Shown: positions 42,509 to 51,027 of the stretch, piece after piece
How positions within the stretch are numbered: position 1 is the first letter of the stretch
Layout of the letters: every line of letters begins with the position of its first letter
NCBI RefSeq assembly: GCF_900104025.1
Contig: NZ_FNIQ01000009.1
Span: 1 to 64,000 of the forward strand
Reading direction: 5' to 3'
DNA length: 64,000 nucleotides
Source: Geodermatophilus sp. DSM 45219
Lineage (GTDB): Bacteria; Actinomycetota; Actinomycetes; Mycobacteriales; Geodermatophilaceae
Made by a program: the position numbers and the translations under genes
The notes under the pieces: model-generated
Database searches by the model: none
Told to the model about the DNA's origin: nothing
Seen by the model: the letters and a program-made list of their open reading frames with translations, nothing else

Positions 42509-44206
42509 ATGCGCCGGAGCTCCCTGGCCGTCGCGGTGGCGGCGGCCCTGCTGCTCGTCCCCGTGCCCGCGCTCGCCGCGCCCGGCGACGCGCCCGTCGT
42601 CCCGGCCAGCCTGCTGGACAGCCCGGAGCTCGACGAGCTGCAGCGGCGCGCCGCCGAGGTGCAGGCCGACCTGCAGGAGCACCAGGCGCGGGTCGTCGAG
42701 GCGCGGGCCGCCCTCGACGCCGCGCGGCAGGCCGCCGCACGGGCCGAGGCCGACATCGCCGCGGCGGACGCCGAGCTGGTGCGGACCCGGGCCGAGGTGG
42801 CCCGGCACGCGTCGGCGGTGTACCGGGACGCCGGGCAGGTCACCGCACTGACCGTGCTGCTCGGCGGCGGCGGCCCGGGTGACGTCGTCGCCGCTGCCGG
42901 CCTGCTCGACGCCGCCGAGCGGCACGCTGCCGAGGTGGTGGCCGCCGCGGAGCGGCAACGGCAGGAGGCCGCGGACCGCCGGGCGGAGGCGGAGACGGTG
43001 CGGGCGACCGCCCGCGCCCGCGCCACGGAGCTCACCACCCAGATCGAGGAGCTGGAGGCGGCCGCGGCCGCGGCGACCAGGGACCTGGACGGCGCCGTCG
43101 CCGCGGTCGACCGCGAGCTGGGTCGCCAGCGGGAGGAGCAGCGCCAGGCCGGTCGGCAGGCCGCGGCCGCCTGGCACGCCCACCTGGACCAGCTGGCCGC
43201 GGCCGGCGTCGACCCGCCGCCCGCGGCCGTGCTGCGTGACCCGGCGGCGGGCCTGCCGGGCGGGCTGGCACCGGTCCCCGCGGCCGAGGGCGGCGCGCAG
43301 GCCGGAGCGGCCCAGCTGCCCGGCTCCTCGCCCGTCGTCCTGCCCGCCGAGACCGTCGCCGCGGTCAGCGCGGCGGTCGACGCCCTGGACCGGCCCTACT
43401 CGTCCGGGGCGACGGGGCCGGGCGCGTGGTCCTGCGGGGGCCTGGTGCAGAGCGTCTACGCCACTGCCGGCGTCGACCTCCCGGGCGGCCAGGCGGACCT
43501 CTACGCCGTGACCACGCCGGTCGACCCGGCCGACGTCCTCCCCGGGGACCTCGTCTTCCTCGGCGGCGGGCGGTCCGGGCTGGGCAACGTGGGCATCGCG
43601 CTGGACGAGCGCACGGTGCTGGCGGCCGACGCCCGCGCCGGGGCCGTGGTGGTCGGCCGGCCACCGGCCGACCGGGTGCTGGGGGCCGGGCGGCCCAGCC
43701 TGGGGCAACGCACGGCCGTCGCGGCGCCGGGGCCGTCCGGCGGGGCGCTGCCGGTGGAGTGCGGCGACGTCCGCCACCCGCCGTCGACGGCCGGCGGGCG
43801 GGCGTGGGGCGGCTTCCCCAACGGGCTGGTCCCGCCCAGCGCGCTGTGCCCGCTCGGGGTCGGCGCGCACGCGATGCGCTGCGACGCGGCGGCGGCCTAC
43901 CAGGCGATGAGCAGCGCCTACGCCGGCGCGTTCGGGACGCCGCTGTGCCTCACCGACTCCTACCGGACCTACGCCGAGCAGGTGCGCCTGTACGGCGAGA
44001 AGCCGGAGCTCGCCGCGGTGCCCGGCACCAGCGACCACGGCTGGGGCCTGGCGGTGGACCTGTGCGGCGGCGTCGAGCGGTTCGGGACGCCGCAGTACGC
44101 CTGGATGGTGGCCAACGCCGGCCGCTTCGGCTTCCTCCACCCCGGCTGGGCCGACCCCGGCAACGGCCGCGAGGAGCCCTGGCACTGGGAGTACGCCGGC
44201 GCCTGA
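42509..44206 (+). CDS. Secreted NlpC/P60-like and VanY-type D-Ala-D-Ala carboxypeptidase fusion
   Basis: A 565-aa exported protein. A signal peptide (SSLAVAVAAALLLVPVPALA) is followed by a long coiled coil (about 35-230), an NlpC/P60-like domain (about 285-395) and a VanY/DacB-type carboxypeptidase domain (about 425-565). The last has the SDHGWGLAVDL zinc motif and PWHWEY, so it should be active. The NlpC/P60 domain keeps a Cys (WSCGGLVQ instead of DCSGLV) but the usual catalytic His of HVGI is Asn in NVGIALD, so it is probably inactive or a binding module. ATG behind GGAGGTGGCCG. Confidence 0.85.
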   Translation: MRRSSLAVAVAAALLLVPVPALAAPGDAPVVPASLLDSPELDELQRRAAEVQADLQEHQARVVEARAALDAARQAAARAEADIAAADAELVRTRAEVARHASAVYRDAGQVTALTVLLGGGGPGDVVAAAGLLDAAERHAAEVVAAAERQRQEAADRRAEAETVRATARARATELTTQIEELEAAAAAATRDLDGAVAAVDRELGRQREEQRQAGRQAAAAWHAHLDQLAAAGVDPPPAAVLRDPAAGLPGGLAPVPAAEGGAQAGAAQLPGSSPVVLPAETVAAVSAAVDALDRPYSSGATGPGAWSCGGLVQSVYATAGVDLPGGQADLYAVTTPVDPADVLPGDLVFLGGGRSGLGNVGIALDERTVLAADARAGAVVVGRPPADRVLGAGRPSLGQRTAVAAPGPSGGALPVECGDVRHPPSTAGGRAWGGFPNGLVPPSALCPLGVGAHAMRCDAAAAYQAMSSAYAGAFGTPLCLTDSYRTYAEQVRLYGEKPELAAVPGTSDHGWGLAVDLCGGVERFGTPQYAWMVANAGRFGFLHPGWADPGNGREEPWHWEYAGA

Positions 44207-44304
44207 GCCGGAACTGTCGGTGCCCGCTCCTAGCGTCCTGGCCGGATCGACCGGGGCCGTGGACGGTCCCTCGCGCCGAGGGTCGGCCAGCAGAGGAGTG
44301 GACC

Positions 44305-44646
44305 GTGTTCATCGACTGCGACACCTGCACCGCGCGCGGCACCGGCTGCAGCGACTGCGTCCTCACCGTGCTCCTGGGGGCGCCCCCGGGCTGGCAGGGC
44401 GCCGGCCCCCCGGTGGTGCCGATGGCCGCCCGGCGGGACGGCGGACCGACCGCCGAGGACGTCGTGGTCGTGCCGCCCGGAGTCGTGGTGGAGTTCGACG
44501 AGGTCGAGCGCCGCGCCGTCCGGGTGCTGGCCGAGGCGGGGCTGGTGCCACCGCTGCGCCACCAGCCCGCCCCGCGCCCCGTCCCCACGCGGCGGGCGGT
44601 CGCCGACCGCCGCGCCGGCGGGGAGTCGCGGCGCCGCACCGGCTGA
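44305..44646 (+). CDS. Small Cys-rich (CxxC...CxxC) hypothetical protein
   Basis: A 113-aa protein starting MFIDCDTCTARGTGCSDCVL: four cysteines as C-x2-C-x6-C-x2-C, a possible zinc ribbon, then an acidic stretch (PPGVVVEFDEVERRAVRVLAEAG) and a basic Arg/Pro-rich end. Cytoplasmic, no known family recognised. It lies between two peptidoglycan hydrolase genes; GTG start behind GAGGAG, with TAGCGT at 44231-44236 as a possible -10. Function unknown. Confidence 0.7.
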   Translation: MFIDCDTCTARGTGCSDCVLTVLLGAPPGWQGAGPPVVPMAARRDGGPTAEDVVVVPPGVVVEFDEVERRAVRVLAEAGLVPPLRHQPAPRPVPTRRAVADRRAGGESRRRTG

Positions 44647-44780
44647 CCGCGTCGCGCGTCCCGGGCGGGCCTGGCGGCGTGGCGGACCGCGGCGGGTGGG
44701 CCGGATCCCACAGTCCCCACCGCCCCCGTTCGTCACTCCTCGCCCACGCCCGTACGGTGAGCCGGTCCGGCCGGGTGGTC

Positions 44781-44800
44781 GTCACCTGCACACAGGTGAC
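44781..44800. promoter_or_regulatory. 20-bp perfect palindrome upstream of the riboswitch
   Basis: GTCACCTG-CACA-CAGGTGAC in the promoter region of the RipC-like gene; candidate operator for an unknown dimeric regulator, or a short RNA hairpin if transcribed. Confidence 0.4.
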
Positions 44801-44809
44801 CTCGGCCGG

Positions 44810-44985
44810 GAACCGCCGAGTCGCCCGAGGCGCCGCACCGGTGCCGAGGGGGAACCGGGGACCCACCGCAGCACTGGGGTGAGTTCTCCCGCGCACCGGT
44901 CCGCCGGGGCGCCGAGATAGGGCACTTCTTCCCAGCCCGAACCCGTCAGCTAACCCGGTAGGCGGTCGCTGAGGAAGAACGGAGA
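44810..44985 (+). promoter_or_regulatory. c-di-AMP (ydaO-yuaA) riboswitch
   Basis: The leader contains the conserved blocks of the ydaO class in order: GGGGGAACCGGGGACCC (about 44848), ACTGGGGTGAGTTCTCCC, ATAGGGCA, and CCCGAACCCGTCAGCTAACCC then GGTAGGCGGT (to 44966), followed by GAGGAAGAACGGAG, which includes the ribosome site. ACCGCC (44812-44817) pairs with GGCGGT (44961-44966) as P1. In actinobacteria this riboswitch turns down cell-wall hydrolase (rpf, NlpC/P60) genes when c-di-AMP is high. Boundaries are approximate. Confidence 0.88.
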
Positions 44986-44995
44986 GCCGCCGCCC

Positions 44996-46078
44996 GTGGC
45001 GACCCCCCGCCCTGCCCTGGGGCATGCCGTCGATCAGTCCCACCCCGACCACCCGGTCGCATCCCGCCGCCCCACCCCCCGCGCCCTCGGTCGCGGGCTG
45101 GTCCTGGGAGCCAGCTGCGCCCTGGCCCTGACGCTCCTGCCGGGCACCGCCGCCGCGGACCCGGAGGAGGCCACCACCGCCGCGCAGGCGGCCCAGCTGG
45201 TCGCGGGCGCCGCCCACGAGCTCGAGGTCGTCACCGAGCAGGTCAACGAGGCCCGCGAGACCCTCGCGCAGCAGCGGGCCGCCGTAGAGACCGCCGACCA
45301 GGCCGCTGCCGGCGCGCAGGCGCAGCTCGACGCGCTCGACGGGCACATCCGGCAGGTCGCCCGCGCGGCCTTCACCTCCGGCGACGGCACGACCGAGCTG
45401 GACCTGCTGATGACCAGCGGGTCGGCCGAGGAGTTCGTCTCCCGGCTGGCCACCCTGGAGGCCATCGCCGGCCACACCGAGCAGGTGCTCGGCGAGGTCG
45501 TCGAGTCCGCCACCGCGGCGCGGCAGGCCCGCGCCGACGCCGAGGCCGCCCGGGCCGCCGCCCAGCGCACGCTGGACGACGTGACCGCCCGGCAGTCCGC
45601 GCTGGAGGCCGACATCGCCGGCTACGAGGCGCAGTACGCCGCGCTGTCGGCGCCGCAGCAGCAGGAGGTCGTGGCCGCCCACGCGGGCCAGGCGGTCCCC
45701 ACCGCGGCGCCCGCCCCCGCGGCGAGCGGGGTCGCGCAGACCGCCGTCAACACCGCGCTGGCCCAGGTCGGGGACGCCTACGTGTGGGGCGCCGGCGGGC
45801 CGGACGCCTTCGACTGCTCGGGCTTGACGCAGTACGCCTACGCCGCGGCCGGGATCAGCCTGCCGCACTCGTCGCGCATGCAGGCCCAGATGGGCACCGC
45901 GGTCTCCCGGGCCGACCTGCAGCCAGGTGACCTGGTCTTCTACTACAGCCCGGTGAGCCACGTGTCGATGTACATCGGCAACGGCCAGATGGTGCACGCC
46001 TCGACCTCCGGCCAGCCGGTGAGGGTCGTGAGCGCGGACTCGATGGACGGCGTCGTCGCCGTGCGCCGCATCGCCTAG
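44996..46078 (+). CDS. Secreted NlpC/P60 peptidoglycan endopeptidase (RipC-like)
   Basis: A 360-aa exported D,L-endopeptidase-like enzyme, related to Rv2190c/RipC. The signal peptide (GLVLGASCALALTLLPGTAAA, about 34-54) is followed by a coiled coil (about 60-225), a linker and the NlpC/P60 catalytic domain (about 245-360) with Cys in DAFDCSGLTQYAY, His in SHVSMYIGNG and the third polar residue in MVHAS. In RipC the coiled coil interacts with FtsX, giving a cell-division link; no ftsX is here. It is governed by the riboswitch directly upstream. GTG start. Confidence 0.93.
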   Translation: MATPRPALGHAVDQSHPDHPVASRRPTPRALGRGLVLGASCALALTLLPGTAAADPEEATTAAQAAQLVAGAAHELEVVTEQVNEARETLAQQRAAVETADQAAAGAQAQLDALDGHIRQVARAAFTSGDGTTELDLLMTSGSAEEFVSRLATLEAIAGHTEQVLGEVVESATAARQARADAEAARAAAQRTLDDVTARQSALEADIAGYEAQYAALSAPQQQEVVAAHAGQAVPTAAPAPAASGVAQTAVNTALAQVGDAYVWGAGGPDAFDCSGLTQYAYAAAGISLPHSSRMQAQMGTAVSRADLQPGDLVFYYSPVSHVSMYIGNGQMVHASTSGQPVRVVSADSMDGVVAVRRIA

Positions 46079-46141
46079 GAGGACCCCCGCGACCGGTCCA
46101 CCCTGGCCGGGTGCCGTCCCGACCGCCGCGGACCCGGACCA

Positions 46142-46147
46142 TAGGAT
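46142..46147 (+). promoter_or_regulatory. Candidate -10, leaderless M48 protease gene
   Basis: TAGGAT, 7 nt before the GTG at 46155. Confidence 0.5.
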
Positions 46148-46154
46148 CGACCGG

Positions 46155-47438
46155 GTGAGCGGGGCGGGGCGGGAAGGTGCTCGCGCCGCGCTGCTCCTCG
46201 CCGCCGGGCTGGGCGCCGCGGTCGTCGTCGTCATCGCGGTGGTCCCGCCCTGGACGCTGCTGGCCGAGCCGGCCGGCGGGCGGAGCCCGGTCGAGCCGGC
46301 CGACGTCCTCCCGCCGGACCTGCTGGAGCGGGCCGAGTCCTTCGCCGCCGCGCTGCGCCCGGCGTCGCTGGTCTCGATCGTGCTGGGCCTGGTGGTCTCC
46401 GCCGTCCTCGGTCTGACCCCGCTCGGGGCCCGGCTGGTGCGCACCGTGGCCCGGCCGTTCGGCGGCGGGTGGGTCGCCCAGGTGCTGCTGGGCACGGCGG
46501 CCGTGATCGTCGTCGGCCGCCTGGCGTCCCTGCCGGTGTCGGCGTACGCGGAGGTGGTCCGGCACCGCTACGGCCTGTCGACCCGCGGCTGGGGCCTGTG
46601 GCTGCGCGACGTCGCCGTCTCCACCGCCATCAGCGCGGGCATCACGGCGCTGGCGCTGGCGGGCCTGCTGTGGCTGGTGCGCCGGGCGCCGCGCACCTGG
46701 TGGGCATGGGCGTCGGCGGTCACCGCCGGCTTCGTCGTCGTCGGCTCCTTCCTGTACCCGGTGGTCATCGAGCCGGCGTTCAACCGCTTCGAGCCGCTGC
46801 CCGCGGGCGAGCTGCGCACCCGGCTGCTGGACCTGGCGGAGGAGAACGGCACACCGGTGCAGGACGTGCTGGTCTCCGACGCCTCGCGGCGGACGACGGC
46901 GCTCAACGCCTACGTGTCCGGGTTCGGCTCCACCCGCCGCGTCGTCCTCTACGACACGACGCTGGAGCAGCTGCCCGAGGACGCCGTCGCCTCGATCGTC
47001 GCCCACGAGCTCGGTCACGTCGTCCACCGCGACGTCCTCACCGGAACGCTGGTCGGGGCGCTGGGGGCCGGGTCGGCCGTGGCGCTGGCGGGCTGGCTGC
47101 TGTCGTGGACGCCGCTGCTGCGCCGCGCGGGTGCCCGGTCACCGGCCGACCCCGCCGTCGTCCCGCTCGTGCTGCTGCTCCTGTCGGTGGGCGGGCTGCT
47201 CAGCACCCCCGTGCAGAACCTGGTGTCGCGCCAGGTCGAGACGCGGGCCGACCTGCGGGCGCTGGAGCTCACCGGGGACGCCGGGGCCTTCGTCACGATG
47301 CAGCGGCAGCTGGCCGCGACCAACCTGTCCGACCCCGACCCGCCGGGAGCCTGGCACTGGTTCTTCGGCTCGCACCCGACGTCGGCGCAGCGGATCGCGT
47401 TCGCGCAGGACTGGCAGCGGCTGGAGGACGCCGGGTGA
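46155..47438 (+). CDS. M48 family membrane metalloprotease (Ste24/HtpX-like)
   Basis: A 427-aa multi-pass protein with about six hydrophobic helices. The zinc motif HELGH (His284, Glu285, His288) lies in VAHELGHVVHRDV, and the third ligand Glu is in the RADLRALELTGD region. An N-terminal Ste24-type CAAX-protease domain precedes the M48 domain. Expected role is membrane protein quality control. The stop codon overlaps the start of the PimB-like gene (GTGA), so the two are co-translated, an association with no obvious biochemical reason. Confidence 0.9.
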   Translation: MSGAGREGARAALLLAAGLGAAVVVVIAVVPPWTLLAEPAGGRSPVEPADVLPPDLLERAESFAAALRPASLVSIVLGLVVSAVLGLTPLGARLVRTVARPFGGGWVAQVLLGTAAVIVVGRLASLPVSAYAEVVRHRYGLSTRGWGLWLRDVAVSTAISAGITALALAGLLWLVRRAPRTWWAWASAVTAGFVVVGSFLYPVVIEPAFNRFEPLPAGELRTRLLDLAEENGTPVQDVLVSDASRRTTALNAYVSGFGSTRRVVLYDTTLEQLPEDAVASIVAHELGHVVHRDVLTGTLVGALGAGSAVALAGWLLSWTPLLRRAGARSPADPAVVPLVLLLLSVGGLLSTPVQNLVSRQVETRADLRALELTGDAGAFVTMQRQLAATNLSDPDPPGAWHWFFGSHPTSAQRIAFAQDWQRLEDAG

Positions 47439-48556
47439 GGACCCTGGTCGTCACCAACGACTTCCCGCCGCGGCAGGGCGGCATCCAGACCTTCGTCGCC
47501 GCGCTGCTCGCCCGCCGCCCGCCGGAGTCGCTGGTCGTGCTCGCCTCCCGCTCACCGGGCTGGGAGGCCCACGACGCCGCGCTGCCCTACGAGGTGGTGC
47601 GCCACCCGACGGGGATGCTGCTGCCCACCCGGGGCGTGGCCCGCACCGCCGCCGGGCTGGCCCGCCGGCACGGCTGCGACACCGCGTTCTTCGGCGCCGC
47701 GGCGCCGCTCGGCCTGCTCGCGCCGGCACTGCGCGAGGCCGGGGTGCGCCACGTGGTGGGGGCGACCCACGGCCACGAGACCGGCTGGGTGGCCCTCCCC
47801 GGCGCCCGGCAGCTGATGCGCCGCATCGCCGCCGGGCTCGACGTGCTGACCTGCATCAGCGACTACACGCGGGACCGGCTGGCGCCGGCGCTCGGGGACG
47901 TGACGCGGATGGCGCAGCTCTCGCCCGGCGTGGACGTCGACCACTTCACCCCGGCCGCCGACGGCGCCGCCGTGCGGCAGCGGTACGGGCTGGGGACGGC
48001 GCCGGTCGTCGTCTGCGTGTCCCGGCTGGTGCCGCGCAAGGGCCAGGACGTGCTGGTCGAGGCGTGGCCGCGGGTGCTGGCGCGGCACCCCGGCGCCCGG
48101 CTGCTGCTGGTCGGCGGCGGCCCGCTGGAGGACCGCCTGCGCCGGGCGGTCGCGGCGCGGGGGCTGGCGCGTTCGGTCGTCCTCACCGGGCCGGTGCCGC
48201 CGGAGGAGCTGCCCGAGCACTACGCCGCCGGCGACGTCTTCGCCATGCCCTGCCGCACCCGCCGCGGCGGCCTGGACGTCGAGGGCCTGGGCATGGTCTA
48301 CCTCGAGGCCGCCGCCTGCGGCCGCCCCGTGGTGGCGGGGACCTCCGGCGGGGCGCCGGAGACGGTGCGGGAGGGGGTCACCGGGCACGTCGTCGCCGAC
48401 CCGCGATCACCGCGGGCGGTGGCCGCCGTCGTCACCGGGCTGCTCGACGACCCCGAGCGGGCCCGGCGGATGGGCGCGGCCGGCCGGGCGTGGGTCGAGC
48501 GGCGCTGGTCCTGGACCTCGATCGCCGCGACCTACGCCGACATCCTGGGCGGGTGA
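47435..48556 (+). CDS. pimB: GT4 glycosyltransferase, PimB-like mannosyltransferase
   Basis: A 373-aa GT-B enzyme. The N-terminal domain begins RTLVVTNDFPPRQGGIQTFV; the THGHETGW segment recalls Rv2188c. The C-terminal domain has VCVSRLVPRKGQDVLV, the LLVGGGP turn and the GT4 signature EGLGMVYLEAAACGRPVVAG, with donor-binding residues. By resemblance to Rv2188c it would add the second mannose of phosphatidylinositol mannosides from GDP-mannose, at the membrane. This specificity is inferred. GTG start overlapping the M48 gene by 4 bp. Confidence 0.85.
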   Translation: MRTLVVTNDFPPRQGGIQTFVAALLARRPPESLVVLASRSPGWEAHDAALPYEVVRHPTGMLLPTRGVARTAAGLARRHGCDTAFFGAAAPLGLLAPALREAGVRHVVGATHGHETGWVALPGARQLMRRIAAGLDVLTCISDYTRDRLAPALGDVTRMAQLSPGVDVDHFTPAADGAAVRQRYGLGTAPVVVCVSRLVPRKGQDVLVEAWPRVLARHPGARLLLVGGGPLEDRLRRAVAARGLARSVVLTGPVPPEELPEHYAAGDVFAMPCRTRRGGLDVEGLGMVYLEAAACGRPVVAGTSGGAPETVREGVTGHVVADPRSPRAVAAVVTGLLDDPERARRMGAAGRAWVERRWSWTSIAATYADILGG

Positions 48557-48576
48557 GTCGGCGGAGGCCGCGGCGC

Positions 48577-48632
48577 GGCCCCGTCCAGAGGCTCGCCCCG
48601 AGCCTGCGAGGGGTGAGGAGGACGGGGTCCTC
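48577..48632. repeat. GC-rich intergenic hairpin repeat R13 (type B)
   Basis: ggccccgtccagaggctcgccccgagcctgcgaggggtgaggaggacggggtcctc between convergent pimB and the acyl-CoA ligase gene. Arms CCCCGTCC/GGACGGGG are perfect. Confidence 0.65.
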
Positions 48633-48634
48633 TT

Positions 48635-50428
48635 TCAGCGGCTGTAGAGCTCCTCGACCTCGCCGTCGAACTCCTTGAGGACGACGGAGCGCTTGAGCTT
48701 CAGGCTCGGCGTCAGCATCCCGTTGTCCTCGGTGAAGTCCGTGCCGAGCACCCGGTACCGCTTGATCGCCTCGGCCTGGGACACCGCCTTGTTGGCGTCG
48801 GCGACCGCGGCGTCGAGCTCGGCGCGCACGTCGGGGTCGTCGGCCAGCTGGGCGGCGGTCAGGCCGCCGTCCTTGCCCTTGGAGGCCAGCCACAGCGGCA
48901 GCGCCTCCTCGTCGAGGGTGACGAGCGCGGCGATGTAGGGCCGCTGGTCGCCGACGACGATGCACTGGCTGACCAGCCGGTGCGCGCGCAGCCGGTCCTC
49001 GAGGACGGCGGGGGCGACGTTCTTGCCGCCCGCGGTCACCAGGATCTCCTTCTTGCGCCCGGTGATCGTCACGAAGCCGTCGCCGTCGATCTCACCGAGG
49101 TCACCGCTGTGGAACCAGCCGTCGGCGTCGATGGCCTCCTCGGTGGCCTTCTCGTTCTTCCAGTAGCCGCGCATCACGATGCCGCCGCGGATGAGGATCT
49201 CGCCGTCCTCGGCGATGGCGAACGAGACGCCGGGCAGCGGCCGGCCGACGGTCCCGACGCGGATCGCGTCGTCGTGGTTGACCGACGCGGCGGCGGTGGT
49301 CTCCGTGAGGCCGTAGCCCTCGAAGACGGTCACGCCGATACCGCGGAAGAAGTGGCCGAGCCGCTCACCGAGCGGGGCGCCGCCGGAGATGGCGCCCTGG
49401 CAGCGGCCGCCGAGCGCGGCGCGCAGCTTGCCGTAGACCAGCCGGTCGAACAGCGCGTGCTGCAGACGCAGCCCCAGGCCCGGGCCGCCGGTGTCCTGGG
49501 CGCGGGACCAGTCGATGGCCACCTGGGCGGCCCGGTCGAAGACCTTGCCCTTGCCGTCCCCCTCCGCCTTGGCCTTGGCGCCGTTGTAGACCTTCTCGAA
49601 CACCCGGGGGACGGCGAGCACGAAGGTCGGCGTGAACCCGCCGAGGTCCTCGACCAGGTTCCTCACGTCCGGCGTGTGACCGATGACGGTGCGGGTCTTC
49701 ACCGCGCCCACCTGCAGGACGCGGGCCAGCACGTGGGCCAGCGGGATGAAGAGCAGCAGCGAGCCCTCCGGGTTCATGAACCGGCTCAGCAGGCTCATGC
49801 CGTTGCCGATCTCGAACAGGAAGTTGCGGTGCGTGAGCTCGCAGCCCTTGGGCCGGCCGGTGGTGCCACTGGTGTAGATCAGCGTGGCCGGGCTGTCGGC
49901 GTCCAGTGTCGCCCGGCGGGCGTCGAGCTCGCTGTCGGGCACGTCCTGACCGGCGACGCCGAGCGTGCCGACCGCGTCGTCCTCGATGACGAAGACGGCC
50001 TGGAGGTCGGGAGCCTGGTCGCGCACGGACTCGACGGCCGCGGCGTGCTCGTCGCGCTCGACGACGGCCGCGGTGGCCCCGGAGTCGGACAGGATCCAGG
50101 CGACCTGGTCGGGGCTGGAGGTCTCGTAGACCGGGACGACGACCGCGCCGGCGGTCCAGATGGCGAAGTCGAAGACGGTCCACTCGTACCGGGTCTTCGC
50201 CTGCAGAACGACGCGGTCGCCGGCGGCCACGCCGGAGGCGATGAGGCCCTTGGCGACGCCGCGGACCTCCTCGCCGAACTGCCGCCAGGTCACGTCGACC
50301 CACCGGCCGTCGACCCGGCGCCGCAGCCCGGTCTCGTCGCCGTGCCGGGTGACGTTCTCGTCCAGCATGTCGGTCAGGGCCTCGTCCTGGCCCACCTCGG
50401 TGGTCGCGGGGACGCTGAACTCGCGCAC
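48635..50428 (-). CDS. Long-chain fatty-acid-CoA ligase (FadD15-like)
   Basis: A 597-aa ANL adenylating enzyme. It contains the P-loop-like AMP motif TLIYTSGTTGRPKGCELTHRN, the adenylate motif GYGLTETTAA, the hinge GDLGEIDGDGFVTITGRKKE and the catalytic Lys of the C-domain. Similar in layout to FadD15 (Rv2187), which sits in the same place beside pimB in M. tuberculosis. Substrate chain length cannot be read from sequence. GTG start behind GAGGACGAGGC. Confidence 0.93.
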   Translation of the reverse strand: MREFSVPATTEVGQDEALTDMLDENVTRHGDETGLRRRVDGRWVDVTWRQFGEEVRGVAKGLIASGVAAGDRVVLQAKTRYEWTVFDFAIWTAGAVVVPVYETSSPDQVAWILSDSGATAAVVERDEHAAAVESVRDQAPDLQAVFVIEDDAVGTLGVAGQDVPDSELDARRATLDADSPATLIYTSGTTGRPKGCELTHRNFLFEIGNGMSLLSRFMNPEGSLLLFIPLAHVLARVLQVGAVKTRTVIGHTPDVRNLVEDLGGFTPTFVLAVPRVFEKVYNGAKAKAEGDGKGKVFDRAAQVAIDWSRAQDTGGPGLGLRLQHALFDRLVYGKLRAALGGRCQGAISGGAPLGERLGHFFRGIGVTVFEGYGLTETTAAASVNHDDAIRVGTVGRPLPGVSFAIAEDGEILIRGGIVMRGYWKNEKATEEAIDADGWFHSGDLGEIDGDGFVTITGRKKEILVTAGGKNVAPAVLEDRLRAHRLVSQCIVVGDQRPYIAALVTLDEEALPLWLASKGKDGGLTAAQLADDPDVRAELDAAVADANKAVSQAEAIKRYRVLGTDFTEDNGMLTPSLKLKRSVVLKEFDGEVEELYSR

Positions 50429-50572
50429 GCCTCGTCCTCTCCTGCCCGCCCGGTCCCGGGCGCCGTCGCCCGGGGCCCGGAGCCGGGGCCTCTCGGGGGA
50501 ATCTAACCGCTGCTCCCTACCCATGAGTAGGGACGGTCGGCGTCGCCACCCGCCCGTGTGGGGCCGAGCGGC

Positions 50573-50578
50573 TAGCCT
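50573..50578 (+). promoter_or_regulatory. Candidate -10 of the SRPBCC-ArsA-ROK operon
   Basis: TAGCCT, 7 nt before the ATG at 50586; leaderless. Confidence 0.5.
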
Positions 50579-50585
50579 GCTCGGC

Positions 50586-51020
50586 ATGGCCGACCAGTCC
50601 ACCCAGTCGATCACGGTGGCCGCACCGCCGGCCGACGTCATGGCCGTCATCGCCGACTTCCCGGCCTACCCGCAGTGGGTGGCGGCGGCCAAGCAGGTCG
50701 AGGTGCTGGAGACCGGGCCGGACGGCCGGGCCCGCCGCGTCCACTTCGTCCTCGACGCCGGCGCGGTCAAGGACGACTACGTCCTCGAGTACGTCTGGGA
50801 GGGTGACCGCCGGGTCTCCTGGCACCTCGTGCAGGGCCAGATGCAGAAGCGGCAGGAGGGCTCCTACACCCTCACCGAGACCCCGCCGGGCAGCACCGAG
50901 GTCACCTACGCCATCGCCATCGACCTCAGCATCCCGATGCTCGGGATGATCAAGCGCAAGGCGGAGAAGGTCATCCTCGACACCGCGCTCAAGGAGCTCA
51001 AGAAGAGGGTCGAGGGCTAG
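50586..51020 (+). CDS. SRPBCC (START-like/polyketide cyclase) protein
   Basis: A 144-aa protein of the hydrophobic-pocket SRPBCC fold: SITVAAPPADVMAVIADFPAYPQW, RRVHFVLDAGAVKDDYVLEYVW, SWHLVQGQMQKRQEGSYTL, and a C-terminal amphipathic helix. Ligand unknown; probably lipid or aromatic. The equivalent mycobacterial gene is Rv2185c. First gene of a run of four closely spaced genes (50586-53519); the next starts 7 bp downstream. Confidence 0.88.
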   Translation: MADQSTQSITVAAPPADVMAVIADFPAYPQWVAAAKQVEVLETGPDGRARRVHFVLDAGAVKDDYVLEYVWEGDRRVSWHLVQGQMQKRQEGSYTLTETPPGSTEVTYAIAIDLSIPMLGMIKRKAEKVILDTALKELKKRVEG

Positions 51021-51027
51021 GCGGCAG

